Shown here: piece by piece, positions 1 through 6,882 of the stretch
Layout: each line of letters opens with the position of its first letter
Numbering within the stretch: position 1 is the stretch's first letter
NCBI RefSeq assembly: GCF_000425845.1
Contig: NZ_KE384463.1
Span: 1 to 64,000, forward strand
DNA from: Jeotgalicoccus psychrophilus DSM 19085
GTDB taxonomy: Bacteria > Bacillota > Bacilli > Staphylococcales > Salinicoccaceae
Reading direction: 5' to 3'
Length of the DNA: 64,000 nt
Position numbers and translations under genes: made by a program
The notes under the pieces: generated by a model
The model's database searches: none
The model's input: only the letters and a program-made list of their open reading frames with translations
What the model was told of the DNA's origin: nothing

Positions 1-110
1 ACACATTAACAGGATAATGTAACCCCTTGATTTAACTGGATAATATTTATATAGAAATTAAGGAAAAACGAGATTTGAGATTCTCTCCATCTCCGTTAAT
101 ACTAACTAAT
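1..110. other. Intergenic start of window, no gene seen
   Basis: All forward frames hit stop codons within the first few codons and no start with a ribosome binding site is visible on either strand. The gene served by the terminator that follows must lie upstream of the window. Confidence 0.6.
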
Positions 111-164
111 AAACCCCGTTAATCAGCGGTAAACGCTGATTAACGGGGTTTTGTTGTTTTTTGC
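111..164 (+). terminator. Strong intrinsic terminator
   Basis: An 18-bp perfect stem (111-128 with 134-151, loop GTAAA) is followed by a T-rich run to about 163. It probably ends a plus-strand gene upstream of the window. The minus strand also has a short T stretch after the stem, so it may work both ways. Positions 165-326 hold no recognisable element. Confidence 0.85.
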
Positions 165-326
165 ATTTAATATCTAAAGTGATTAAAAATGAGTAGGGTT
201 GGCAAAGGTCTGTCAATATCTCAGTTGTCATTGTCAGCCTGTCAATTTGATATACTATCTGGCATTTTATCTAATATACTTAAGGCGTTCATTTCATCAG
301 AATCGTATGTTTCTTCAAATAGGTGA

Positions 327-1001
327 TTAATTAAGTAAATTTAATTCTGCGTCATCGAGTATACCGCTGTCGTGAATACTCTCAAGATGCGTATCGATCT
401 TCGCTTCGTCTTCCATCATGATCATCTTATCCAGGAATGCACTTTCAGTATCTTCTTTAGAGAGTACCATATCACCGTAAAGGACACCTTGTACGATAAC
501 TAAGTCCCATTTCGTTGAGTCCGGCTGTTGATACCACAACGTCATGACTGGTGTGCCGTCCGGGTCTTCACCAATCAGCTCCGCGGCGAATATCACTTCG
601 CTCTCAGGATCTTCGTTAAACCCGGTCATACGCAGTCGCCCGCGTTCTGAAAACTCTTCGCTGTGCGAGACATCTGCGATATGCGCAAATCGTGCTTCGA
701 CTTCACCTTCACCGTAATCGACAATCATTGAATTATGATCTAACGCTTCGATGAGGTCCGCATGGACGAGCTTGCCGTTATGTTCTGTTGAGAATATCGC
801 CATCACACCCTCGTCTGATTCTTCGTTCACTAATACGACAGGGTCGCCCGGTTTAGGGTTCTCGTTCACCGCAACGTCTTCTGTCTCTGTCTCATCTTCT
901 GCTTCAACTGACGCATTAACTTCCTCGTCTACGGGTGCGTCCTCCTCACTACTGCAAGCTGCGAATAATAATACCGTACCTAACAATAATAATTTCTTCA
1001 T
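327..1001 (-). CDS. Acidic secreted lipoprotein of unknown function
   Basis: A 224-residue protein with a type II signal peptide: MKK, a hydrophobic core, and a lipobox ending FAAC with the acylated Cys at residue 16. A very acidic linker (about 17-45, many Glu/Asp) leads to a folded domain (about 50-224). The membrane anchor on the outer face is well supported; the function is not. The stretch around GKLVHADLIEALDHNSMIVD (about 78-97) and the acidic helical C-terminus recall the layout of staphylococcal-nuclease OB folds, but no catalytic residues match, so I do not assign that family. A Shine-Dalgarno sequence (AGGAGGAAA) sits just before the ATG. The GC content looks slightly higher than in the flanking genes. 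Confidence 0.8.
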   Translation of the reverse strand: MKKLLLLGTVLLFAACSSEEDAPVDEEVNASVEAEDETETEDVAVNENPKPGDPVVLVNEESDEGVMAIFSTEHNGKLVHADLIEALDHNSMIVDYGEGEVEARFAHIADVSHSEEFSERGRLRMTGFNEDPESEVIFAAELIGEDPDGTPVMTLWYQQPDSTKWDLVIVQGVLYGDMVLSKEDTESAFLDKMIMMEDEAKIDTHLESIHDSGILDDAELNLLN

Positions 1002-1227
1002 TAGTATTTCCTCCTAATTAATTTCTATTTTTAATTAAATATAGCAACACTGTCATATATAGGCAATAAGCTTCTATAACAGATATTGATAAAAATGTTT
1101 TCTACTATTCTCCCTTATCAAAAATTAGTCTGTTTCTACTTCTTTTTGGTTGTGAATTTTTTTAAAATCTTCACTTTAGAATCATCGAAGGTGGTATGAT
1201 TAATTCATATGAAAGAGGAGGAACCAT

Positions 1228-1485
1228 GTGAAAAACATCTTAAGTTTAATTAATTCGAGATACTGGGTAGTCTTAGAGTCTACGGACGATGAGATCACTT
1301 TTTCTACAGAGCGACACGAATACACTATATCCAAACGCCCGATTCTCGGTTATCGTTTAACCATCGCATCTTTTAACAGCATCGATCGCGATGAGACAAT
1401 TTTTAAAGATGAAGATGATCTAATTTCATTTATAAAATCTAATAAGCCAATCTGGGAAGAGAAGGTTGTTAAACCTCTTATTTAA
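1228..1485 (+). CDS. Small hypothetical protein, 85 aa
   Basis: Unrecognised family. The start is GTG at 1228: AGAGGAGG (1213-1220) is well placed, and the ATG two bases upstream is out of frame and stops at once. The sequence is soluble and mixed-charge with no signal peptide or membrane segment, ending in a basic tail (EEKVVKPLI). It looks like a small alpha/beta domain, with alternating strands at about 10-50 and an acidic helix at about 60-75. It stands alone, followed by a terminator and a convergent gene. The good ribosome binding site and terminator support it being real; function is unknown. Confidence 0.7.
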   Translation: MKNILSLINSRYWVVLESTDDEITFSTERHEYTISKRPILGYRLTIASFNSIDRDETIFKDEDDLISFIKSNKPIWEEKVVKPLI

Positions 1486-1509
1486 TACACCAGGTTACTG
1501 CTCATATAA

Positions 1510-1545
1510 ATAAACAGCCGCCTGAGACAGGCTGCTGTTTTTTGT
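1510..1545 (+). terminator. Intrinsic terminator between convergent genes
   Basis: Stem AACAGC-GCCTG with CAGGC-GCTGTT (single bulges), followed by TTTTTTG. The minus strand reads into TTTATTTATAT, so it can also serve the TSUP gene. Confidence 0.75.
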
Positions 1546-1553
1546 TCACATTT

Positions 1554-2273
1554 TTAAATACTCGTAATCAGCAAATATATTCCAGTAAATATCAAAATTA
1601 CATATGTAATATTTAAGAATACTTTCTGAGTAATTTTTTTGAACACCATCTGTCCGATAACTACGCCTAAAAAGAGCGCAGGGAGGGCAAGAGCGGATGA
1701 TAGCCATATTTCTGTGTTCGTCCCGCCGAATGTTATTTGCATGATTAAGCTTGCTGTATATGCGAATAGATAGAAGGCAAGTGTTGTACTGCGTAATATA
1801 GTTTTATCAATTCTTGCACCTGAAAAATACAGCAGCAGGGGCGGTCCTGGTACGCCGATGCTTGTAGTCAGCAGTCCTGACAGCCCGCCAACTGTATAGT
1901 CTTTAATTCCTGTTCTCTTTACCGTAAAATTACTGATTAAGAGTAGAGTCAAAATAAGCACAATAATCCCGACACTGAGTTTAATAAATTCTGTATCCAT
2001 ATGCAGGTATATAAGAATTCCGGCAAAGAGTCCAATCGGACTGCCGTATATTAATTTTTTAAGCAGTTCTAAATCAATTTCTGTGCGTATTTTATAAATC
2101 ATCACCGATGATAAACAAATTGAAAGTATAATGTTAATCTGAATTGCTTCATGAAATGGAAACACCATCAGCAGAAAGGGCGTGCCGACAATTGAGAAGC
2201 CGTAACCGGTGCTTGTCTGCAATGACGAAGCCATGATGACGATGAGAAATAATATAAGAAGTTCTGTGTTCAA
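1554..2273 (-). CDS. TSUP (TauE/SafE) family membrane transporter
   Basis: A 239-residue integral membrane protein with about seven to eight hydrophobic segments and the N-terminal signature STGYGFSIVGTPFL (about 21-34), typical of the TSUP/TauE/SafE family. The second repeat carries GGLSGLLTTSIGVPGPPLLL (about 129-148), the matching glycine/proline motif of the C-terminal half. Members are proposed exporters of sulfite, sulfoacetate or other C2 or sulfur anions; the substrate cannot be read from sequence. It is a single-gene unit 50 bases downstream of the C45 hydrolase gene on the same strand, so co-transcription is possible. Confidence 0.85.
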   Translation of the reverse strand: MNTELLILFLIVIMASSLQTSTGYGFSIVGTPFLLMVFPFHEAIQINIILSICLSSVMIYKIRTEIDLELLKKLIYGSPIGLFAGILIYLHMDTEFIKLSVGIIVLILTLLLISNFTVKRTGIKDYTVGGLSGLLTTSIGVPGPPLLLYFSGARIDKTILRSTTLAFYLFAYTASLIMQITFGGTNTEIWLSSALALPALFLGVVIGQMVFKKITQKVFLNITYVILIFTGIYLLITSI

Positions 2274-2323
2274 AAATAATCACCGGCCCATTTAATATTG
2301 AATGTTTACACTGTATTAACAGC

Positions 2324-3367
2324 TCATTTCATATTAACAAAAGGCTTGTCAAAGTCCAGCTCACCTTTGATCTTCGTAATATTAATATCTTTCCCCTGCA
2401 GCCATTTATTAAAATCAAAAATAACTGGTTTCCTGTTCAGGCCAATAACAAATAATGCTTTTAATTCTTTCGGCATATAGACCGATGTATGAATTGTTCC
2501 TGCTGATGCATCGTATTTGGTTGATGCAATACCTTCATTAAGACTGTTCATGATTTTAAAGGCTTCATACGGTTTACTCGTATTTTGCTGCTTGTTCATG
2601 ATGTTTTGTTCACGCTGAAGTGATTCTTCCTGTCTGTAGCGGTTTTCTTCCTGCAGCATATGGAAGTGATTTGTACATATATTAGACTGTCTGACAGCGA
2701 CATTTCTCGGTGAGGCTTCTATCACATAAGGAATGCCTCTCGAATCCTGTACGACATAGCTGAACGAATGCCTGTGGGGTATGTCTTTCAGCAGTGCGAC
2801 TGCTTCATCAGTATTTGCACATGTTTCCAGAACAAGCCTTGCAATCATACTGCACATAAATCCGTCTGCAGATTTTTTAGTGTGAGTGAAGTTATAACCG
2901 ATAACGAGACCTTTCTCATTCATACCGTCAATACGTCCTGTGATCTGCATCGTCGGACCCATAAAAGCGTAGCCTCGATCTGTCGGCTGATAAAATATAT
3001 AACGTCCTTCGTAACCGCGGGGATGGCTGTCGTAATTCCGGACGAAAAAATCATTGCCGGTAAAAATAGAACAGCCGCTCCGTGTCAGCTCCAAATAATA
3101 ACCGCCGAACTTTTTAAATGCTTCTGTGATATCGAGTTCCAGTGCATCGGCAAGTCCTTGAATTTCATCCAGTACTTGAGGGGCAATCTTCCGCAGCATA
3201 TTCATAGACGTCTCAGGGTCAACGATAAAATGACGATTCTCTCTTTTGCGCCATTGTCTTTCACGATTCGGTAAAATGGGGGAGTTTTTCAACTGCTGTC
3301 CCTGTAAATAGCCGAAGTCGTAATGAGTACCCCTGAACTGAAACACATCGCTGTAGTATGATTTCAT
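2324..3367 (-). CDS. C45-family peptidase / acyltransferase-like Ntn hydrolase
   Basis: A 347-residue cytoplasmic protein without a signal peptide. It matches the C45 family (acyl-CoA:6-aminopenicillanic-acid acyltransferase-like): an N-terminal FRGTHYDFGYLQGQQL motif (about 11-26), and a candidate nucleophile Cys in RSGCSIF (about 96-102), followed by the FVRNYD motif (about 108-113) usual after the nucleophile. In fungal homologues the precursor self-cleaves just before that Cys; whether this one does is unknown. A clear ribosome binding site (AGGGAGAAAG) fixes the start. The physiological substrate (an amide or acylated compound) cannot be predicted. The downstream TSUP carrier on the same strand might share its transcript. 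Confidence 0.85.
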   Translation of the reverse strand: MKSYYSDVFQFRGTHYDFGYLQGQQLKNSPILPNRERQWRKRENRHFIVDPETSMNMLRKIAPQVLDEIQGLADALELDITEAFKKFGGYYLELTRSGCSIFTGNDFFVRNYDSHPRGYEGRYIFYQPTDRGYAFMGPTMQITGRIDGMNEKGLVIGYNFTHTKKSADGFMCSMIARLVLETCANTDEAVALLKDIPHRHSFSYVVQDSRGIPYVIEASPRNVAVRQSNICTNHFHMLQEENRYRQEESLQREQNIMNKQQNTSKPYEAFKIMNSLNEGIASTKYDASAGTIHTSVYMPKELKALFVIGLNRKPVIFDFNKWLQGKDINITKIKGELDFDKPFVNMK

Positions 3368-3659
3368 ATTACTTTCTCCCTTTATTCATAGTATGACCAG
3401 TGTATTATGAAATGCCTAAAGGCTGGAAATTTAATGCTTGATGCCAGCTAAGAGATGAGTAATTTTACTTATATAGTAGAAAATAAAGGACACTTTTAAA
3501 ACGATTAGAGCAAAAAGTGACATGGAACGATAATTGCCAAAATTAAGTGGTAGTTTTATACTATTTTTCTGGTAAAATAGTGAAGGCTTAATTTTGATTA
3601 AACAAAGAAATATATCAATTATATAAGTAAAGAAAAAAACTATAAATTTGGTGAAAAAA
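3368..3659. other. Divergent intergenic region
   Basis: About 290 AT-rich bases between the divergent C45 and deoxynucleoside kinase genes. It must contain both promoters; a TAAAAT hexamer near 3573-3578 is a plausible -10 for the kinase. I see no gene, repeat or structured RNA. Confidence 0.4.
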
Positions 3660-4397
3660 ATGATCCATGGAAAAGGTGACGGTATATTGATTACATTAGC
3701 AGGAACAATTGGTGCAGGTAAAACAGAATGGGGTAAAGTCATAGCGAAACATTTTGAAGTGGAATTGCTGGAAGAGAAAGTAGACGGCAATCCATTCTTG
3801 GCAAAATATTATGACGAGCCGGAAAGATACAGTTTCCACCTTCAGGTGTTTTTCCTTAATCACAGATTCAAAGCGATTAAAAAAGCAATGGCACATCCTA
3901 ACTCAGTGCTGGACCGTTCTATTTATGAAGATGCGATGATCTTTGCGAGACTTCAGTATGAAAACGGCTCAATGGATGAAGCGGAATACGAAACGTATTT
4001 AGATCTGCACGAGAACATGATGGAAGAACTGAATGATTTATATAAACAGCAGGTGCTGTTTAAGAAATCACCGGACTTGATGGTTATGGTTCACGGGTCA
4101 CTTGAAGAAGTTATAAGAAGAATTAAAAGACGCGGCAGAGACTTTGAACAGATTGAAGGTAACCCTGGTCTATACAAATACTATCAGGACCTCTATAACA
4201 TGTACGAAAACGAATTCCTGACTGAGTACAACAGCAAGGGAATTTCACCTGTTTACGTCATTGATATAGATAAGATGGATTTATATAACCCTGAGGATGT
4301 TAAAACTGTTCTTACAGGAATTGAAGAAACCCTTAAAAGAGACAGAGGTTTCGTACATCCGGAAGAACTGGAAGAGAGTCCAGAAAAAAATATATAA
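3660..4397 (+). CDS. Deoxynucleoside kinase (dCK/dGK family)
   Basis: Phosphorylates deoxynucleosides for dNTP salvage. The P-loop GTIGAGKT lies at residues 15-22, the LDRSIYEDA motif (the DRS base-pocket and catalytic motif) near 86-94, and the basic lid RRIKRRGRDFE near 156-166, all typical of the dCK/dGK/dAK family. I chose ATG 3660; in-frame TTG 3648 and GTG 3651 would add four or three residues, and the only Shine-Dalgarno-like sequence (GGTG at 3650-3653) suits 3660. The C-terminus has an acidic extension ending ESPEKNI, longer than usual. Staphylococci normally carry a dGK/dAK gene pair; here there is one gene. Substrate preference (dA, dG or dC) is not decidable. Confidence 0.88.
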   Translation: MIHGKGDGILITLAGTIGAGKTEWGKVIAKHFEVELLEEKVDGNPFLAKYYDEPERYSFHLQVFFLNHRFKAIKKAMAHPNSVLDRSIYEDAMIFARLQYENGSMDEAEYETYLDLHENMMEELNDLYKQQVLFKKSPDLMVMVHGSLEEVIRRIKRRGRDFEQIEGNPGLYKYYQDLYNMYENEFLTEYNSKGISPVYVIDIDKMDLYNPEDVKTVLTGIEETLKRDRGFVHPEELEESPEKNI

Positions 4398-4415
4398 AAA
4401 GAATTCCACAAACAG

Positions 4416-4444
4416 TTGACTTTTACACATAAACCCTGTATTAT
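4416..4444 (+). promoter_or_regulatory. Sigma-A promoter of the cold-shock gene
   Basis: TTGACT (4416-4421), a 17-base spacer and TATTAT (4439-4444). The predicted start near 4451 leaves a leader of about 114 bases. Confidence 0.8.
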
Positions 4445-4450
4445 CTTAAG

Positions 4451-4564
4451 AGTAGTTCTTAATCAACAAATATTTTAATTGTTTCATTCGTTTGAAAAAC
4501 TCTTAAAATTTTTACATTAACAATTGCAAATATTTAAGTGCAAAAGCACTAGGAGGTTTTTTCT
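4451..4564 (+). promoter_or_regulatory. Long 5' leader of cold-shock mRNA
   Basis: A leader of about 114 bases between the predicted start and the csp ATG. Long structured leaders are known to act as thermosensors in cold-shock mRNAs. A hairpin AGTGC-AAAA-GCACT (4537-4550) directly abuts the AGGAGG (4551-4556), so its folding could alter ribosome access. The thermosensor role is inferred from the family. Confidence 0.55.
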
Positions 4565-4765
4565 ATGAACGAAGGAACAGTAAAATGGTTTAACTCAGAA
4601 AAAGGATTTGGATTTATCGAACAGGAAGCTGGAGACGACGTATTCGTACACTTCTCTGCTATCCAAGCTGATGGTTACAAATCATTAGAAGAAGGACAAA
4701 AAGTTAACTTTGAAATCGAAGAAGGACAACGTGGCCCACAAGCTACTAACGTCACTACGGTTTAA
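4565..4765 (+). CDS. Cold-shock protein, CspA family
   Basis: A 66-residue single cold-shock domain, the full normal length. Both nucleic-acid-binding motifs are present: RNP1 KGFGFIE (residues 13-19) and RNP2 VFVHFSA (about 26-32). It acts as an RNA chaperone that melts mRNA structure at low temperature and often during normal growth. A perfect AGGAGG at 4551-4556, a near-consensus promoter and a strong terminator mark a highly expressed monocistronic gene. Which of the several staphylococcal Csp paralogues it corresponds to cannot be said. Confidence 0.97.
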   Translation: MNEGTVKWFNSEKGFGFIEQEAGDDVFVHFSAIQADGYKSLEEGQKVNFEIEEGQRGPQATNVTTV

Positions 4766-4776
4766 TATAAGCTTTC

Positions 4777-4804
4777 AAAAGACAGCCTCGGCTGTCTTTT
4801 TTTT
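4777..4804 (+). terminator. Intrinsic terminator of csp
   Basis: Ten-bp stem AAAAGACAGC / GCTGTCTTTT with loop CTCG and a T-run to 4804. Confidence 0.92.
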
Positions 4805-4845
4805 ATGCAAAAAATAAAAATCTGCACTGATCAGCTACAGATTTT

Positions 4846-5289
4846 CTATATATCTTGATATTGTGCATGACTTGCACGTTTTTTTAGTTCTTCTATAAAT
4901 ATATCTTTATTCTGAGGAGATATTTTCACGCTGCCTAAACCGATACTTCTGGAATGAATCTCGAGACCATCTTTAGAGGTCATTACACGGTAACCCGAAA
5001 TAAAATTTGCAGTAGGATGTACTTTATAAATATCCCTGTACGGAATTTTGCTGCCAAACAGTATGGATTTTACATGCAGATAATCATCATAGAAAATATA
5101 TCTGGTATTAAATGTCATTAAAATAAGCAGAAGAATTGCAGGAAGAGTAGCTGCAAGAACTATAGAAACAGACCAAAAGTCTAAAGGCCCGTCGAGAAAG
5201 AATGGAAAAAATCCGATAATTGCTAACACAGCAATTGAGATGACCATCATTATACTGAAGGGCAGATCAATTTTTGATTTAAAAGTCAT
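4846..5289 (-). CDS. Membrane protein with bacterial PH-like domain
   Basis: A 147-residue protein with two transmembrane helices (about 10-32 and 38-60) followed by a cytoplasmic bacterial pleckstrin-homology-like domain (about 65-140) containing YIFYDDYLHVKSILFGSKIP and a late GYRVMTSKDGLEIHSRS stretch. This arrangement matches small bPH membrane proteins of Firmicutes; their biochemical role is unknown, and some form part of lantibiotic immunity or stress-linked complexes. It is a single gene. Its start lies about 40 bases beyond the end of the predicted sRNA terminator, so it probably has its own promoter. Confidence 0.75.
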   Translation of the reverse strand: MTFKSKIDLPFSIMMVISIAVLAIIGFFPFFLDGPLDFWSVSIVLAATLPAILLLILMTFNTRYIFYDDYLHVKSILFGSKIPYRDIYKVHPTANFISGYRVMTSKDGLEIHSRSIGLGSVKISPQNKDIFIEELKKRASHAQYQDI

Positions 5290-5330
5290 GCTGACGCCTC
5301 ATTTCTCAGTTAGTCTTATAAGTGTATCAA

Positions 5331-5371
5331 AAAATAAGAAAAGCCACACCCTGGGTCTGGGTATGGCTTTA
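5331..5371 (-). terminator. Terminator shared by sRNA candidate and catE
   Basis: Minus-strand stem of 12 bp, AAAGCCATACCC with GGGTGTGGCTTT (one U-G pair), loop AGACCCA, followed by TTTTCTTATTTTTTG. No other terminator lies after catE. Confidence 0.85.
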
Positions 5372-5444
5372 TAAATGTGAGTACATTAGATTTAAGTAGC
5401 TGAAAATGATTTTTATTAATAAGAGGGGGCCTATTAATTCTAAT

Positions 5445-5459
5445 TGATAATCATTTTCA
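5445..5459. promoter_or_regulatory. Fur box 1
   Basis: TGATAATCATTTTCA differs from the 7-1-7 Fur consensus TGATAATNATTATCA at one position, inside a 21-bp near-palindrome (5442-5462, arms AATTGA and TCAATT). It overlaps the predicted +1 of the minus-strand sRNA, a repressing position. Confidence 0.72.
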
Positions 5460-5465
5460 ATTACT

Positions 5466-5495
5466 AATATACAATACTTATTGAGAATGAGTCAA
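5466..5495 (-). promoter_or_regulatory. Promoter of the sRNA candidate
   Basis: On the minus strand: TTGACT (5495-5490), 18-base spacer, TATATT (5471-5466); a 17-base spacing gives GTATAT. It is located just after the catE stop codon. Confidence 0.72.
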
Positions 5496-5499
5496 CCCT

Positions 5500-5520
5500 A
5501 ATTGAGAATCTCTTTCAATT
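5500..5520. promoter_or_regulatory. Fur box 2 (weaker)
   Basis: A 21-bp imperfect palindrome, AATTGAGAATC followed by TCTTTCAATT, overlaps the catE stop codon and lies just upstream of the sRNA -35. It keeps the TGA...TCA ends and the GAGAAT half-site but has several mismatches to the Fur consensus. Confidence 0.45.
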
Positions 5521-6382
5521 AATTGTGACTTTTGTGTGTCTGCATTCTAATGTGATTGCCGGAAGGGTCCAGTGTCAGTGTGTAGCCATCTTCTTTTTCA
5601 GTTGTGAAACCAAGAGCTGTAAGTCTTGATACAGCATCGTTCAACGCTTCATCTGACGGATAAATTACAGTATAGTAATCCAGGCCGATACTGCCTTTTT
5701 CAGGTGCTGGTGCCCCGAGACCGTTCCAAACGTTTGCTGCAATATGGTGGTGATATTTCTCAGTTGCCATAAATAGCGCCTGCCCGCCGAAGTTGAGAAT
5801 CACTTCAAAGCCAAGGCCTTCTGTATAAAACTCATCAGTCTTTTGAAGTTCACTGACATGAAGGTGAATGTGTCCCATTATTGTATCTTTCGGTAATCCT
5901 TTAAAGTTTGCAGGATCCGGTCTGTCTTTCAGCAGGTCCTCAGCATTCAGCGGGTCAGTAACCATGTGTACCTGACCGTCATTCCAAATCCAGTGTTCAG
6001 GCTCTCTGTCGATATAAATCTCAATGCCGTTGCCGTCTGGATCATCTAAATAGAGTGCTTCACTTACGTGATGATCTGCTGAGCCTAAAGGTATTCTCTT
6101 TGCAGCCAGGTGCATTGTAATCAGTGCAAGGTCTTCTCTTGTCGGCAGCAGCAGCGCGAAGTGATATAGTCCTGCAGCACGCGGGTGTGTGCGTTCTTTA
6201 TCGACCTGGTTTAAAATAAGCAGAATATTTTCTCCGTCTGCAGTCAGTTCAGCACGTGTACCGTCCTGTTCTTTTACAGATAAGCCGATTGTATTAGTAT
6301 AGAACTCTACAGAACGATTAAGATCTTTTATATTTAATGATACTGTTTCTACATATGTTGCGTTATTATTATGAAATGTCAT
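5519..6382 (-). CDS. catE: Catechol-2,3-dioxygenase-like VOC protein (CatE)
   Basis: A 287-residue protein of two vicinal-oxygen-chelate modules (about 8-125 and 168-283), the normal CatE size. Metal-ligand candidates include LYHFALLL and DPDGNGIEIYIDRE in the first half, and GHIHLHVSEL (about 170-179) and YHHHIAANVW in the second. The reaction is extradiol cleavage of catechol, used to detoxify catechols and quinones. It is divergent from an HxlR-type regulator, as Bacillus catDE relates to CatR-type control; no catD (DoxX) gene lies next to it here. The promoter TTGCCA-17-TATACT overlaps a direct repeat. The ribosome binding site AGGAGGA is strong. There is no private terminator; transcripts would run through the downstream sRNA locus. 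Confidence 0.88.
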   Translation of the reverse strand: MTFHNNNATYVETVSLNIKDLNRSVEFYTNTIGLSVKEQDGTRAELTADGENILLILNQVDKERTHPRAAGLYHFALLLPTREDLALITMHLAAKRIPLGSADHHVSEALYLDDPDGNGIEIYIDREPEHWIWNDGQVHMVTDPLNAEDLLKDRPDPANFKGLPKDTIMGHIHLHVSELQKTDEFYTEGLGFEVILNFGGQALFMATEKYHHHIAANVWNGLGAPAPEKGSIGLDYYTVIYPSDEALNDAVSRLTALGFTTEKEDGYTLTLDPSGNHIRMQTHKSHN

Positions 6383-6399
6383 AGTAATCCTCCTAATTG

Positions 6400-6445
6400 G
6401 TAACTTAATGTAACTTAGTATACAATGACTATGTAGTTATGGCAA
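6400..6445 (-). promoter_or_regulatory. catE promoter with direct-repeat operator
   Basis: Minus strand: TTGCCA (6445-6440), 17-base spacer, TATACT (6422-6417). Two copies of GTAACTTA (6400-6407 and 6410-6417, 10-bp phase) cover the -10 edge and +1, a plausible HxlR-type operator. Confidence 0.62.
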
Positions 6446-6510
6446 GTAATTAATTTTACTTTTAATATATACTTTTTTATGCTATTATATTTTAATAAGG
6501 AGTGGTGTAA

Positions 6511-6840
6511 ATGTCCAAGAATGAAATGTGCCCACGCTTTGAAAAAGCGGTAAATATATTAAGTCAAAGATGGACTGCTCTGCTTATTTATCAAATGCTG
6601 GATGGTAATTCCAGATTCGGTGAAATTCAGGCAGCAACCGGTGTCAGCGGCAAAGTATTATCAGATCGTCTGAAAAGCATGGAACAGGAAGGCCTTATCA
6701 ACCGTGAAGTTATTCCGGAAACGCCTGTTGTTATTAAATATACTTTAACAGAAAAAGGTCATTCACTTGAACCTGTGTTAAAAGATATTGAGAAATGGTC
6801 GCAGAACTGGATAGAGTCTGATAGCAAAGTAGAAGCATAA
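6511..6840 (+). CDS. HxlR-family redox/quinone-sensing repressor
   Basis: A 109-residue winged-helix regulator of the HxlR (DUF24) family: CPRFEKAVNILSQRWTALLI at the N-terminus, the recognition-helix region RFGEIQAATGVSGKVLSDRL (about 36-55) and the wing LTEKGHSLEPVL. Cys7 in the N-terminal segment matches the position of the thiol that senses quinones and diamide in CatR (Cys7), YodB (Cys6) and QsrR (Cys5). The divergent catE neighbour and the direct repeats between them make it the likely catE repressor. A TATTAT at 6484-6489 is a possible -10 and AAGGAGTGGTG precedes the ATG. There is no second conserved Cys apparent near the C-terminus, so its oxidation chemistry may be intermolecular or by S-alkylation. 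Confidence 0.88.
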   Translation: MSKNEMCPRFEKAVNILSQRWTALLIYQMLDGNSRFGEIQAATGVSGKVLSDRLKSMEQEGLINREVIPETPVVIKYTLTEKGHSLEPVLKDIEKWSQNWIESDSKVEA

Positions 6841-6845
6841 AAGTA

Positions 6846-6882
6846 AAAACTGGGAATCCTCAATCAGGGTTCCCAGTTTTTT
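6846..6882. terminator. Bidirectional terminator
   Basis: Stem AAAACTGGGAA / TTCCCAGTTTT with T-runs on both strands, between the convergent HxlR and nuclease genes. Confidence 0.88.

Larger units (their letters stand above)
5331..5459 (-). ncRNA. Candidate Fur-controlled small RNA (IsrR/FsrA-like logic)
   Basis: The minus strand has a self-contained transcription unit with no reading frame. A near-consensus promoter (TTGACT-18-TATATT) predicts a start near 5459, and an intrinsic terminator ends it near 5331, giving about 129 nt. The RNA carries a C-rich tract, GGCCCCCUCUU (complement of 5421-5431), able to pair with purine-rich Shine-Dalgarno sequences, and more C-rich sequence in the terminator loop. 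A Fur box overlaps the predicted +1 and a second lies just upstream of the -35. This is the design of Fur-repressed iron-sparing sRNAs such as FsrA of Bacillus and IsrR of Staphylococcus aureus. Homology to either is not shown; the assignment rests on architecture. The terminator's single non-Watson-Crick pair is U-G on the minus strand but A-C on the plus strand, supporting the strand. Readthrough from catE would end at the same terminator. Confidence 0.68.

Noticed and set aside
2768-3274. 168-residue plus-strand ORF inside the C45 hydrolase gene
   Set aside because: Cys/His/Phe-rich antisense frame without a ribosome binding site; the minus-strand gene has clear family motifs.
3431-3790. 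119-residue minus-strand ORF
   Set aside because: It overlaps the start of the deoxynucleoside kinase on the other strand, with no ribosome binding site and low-complexity hydrophobic content.
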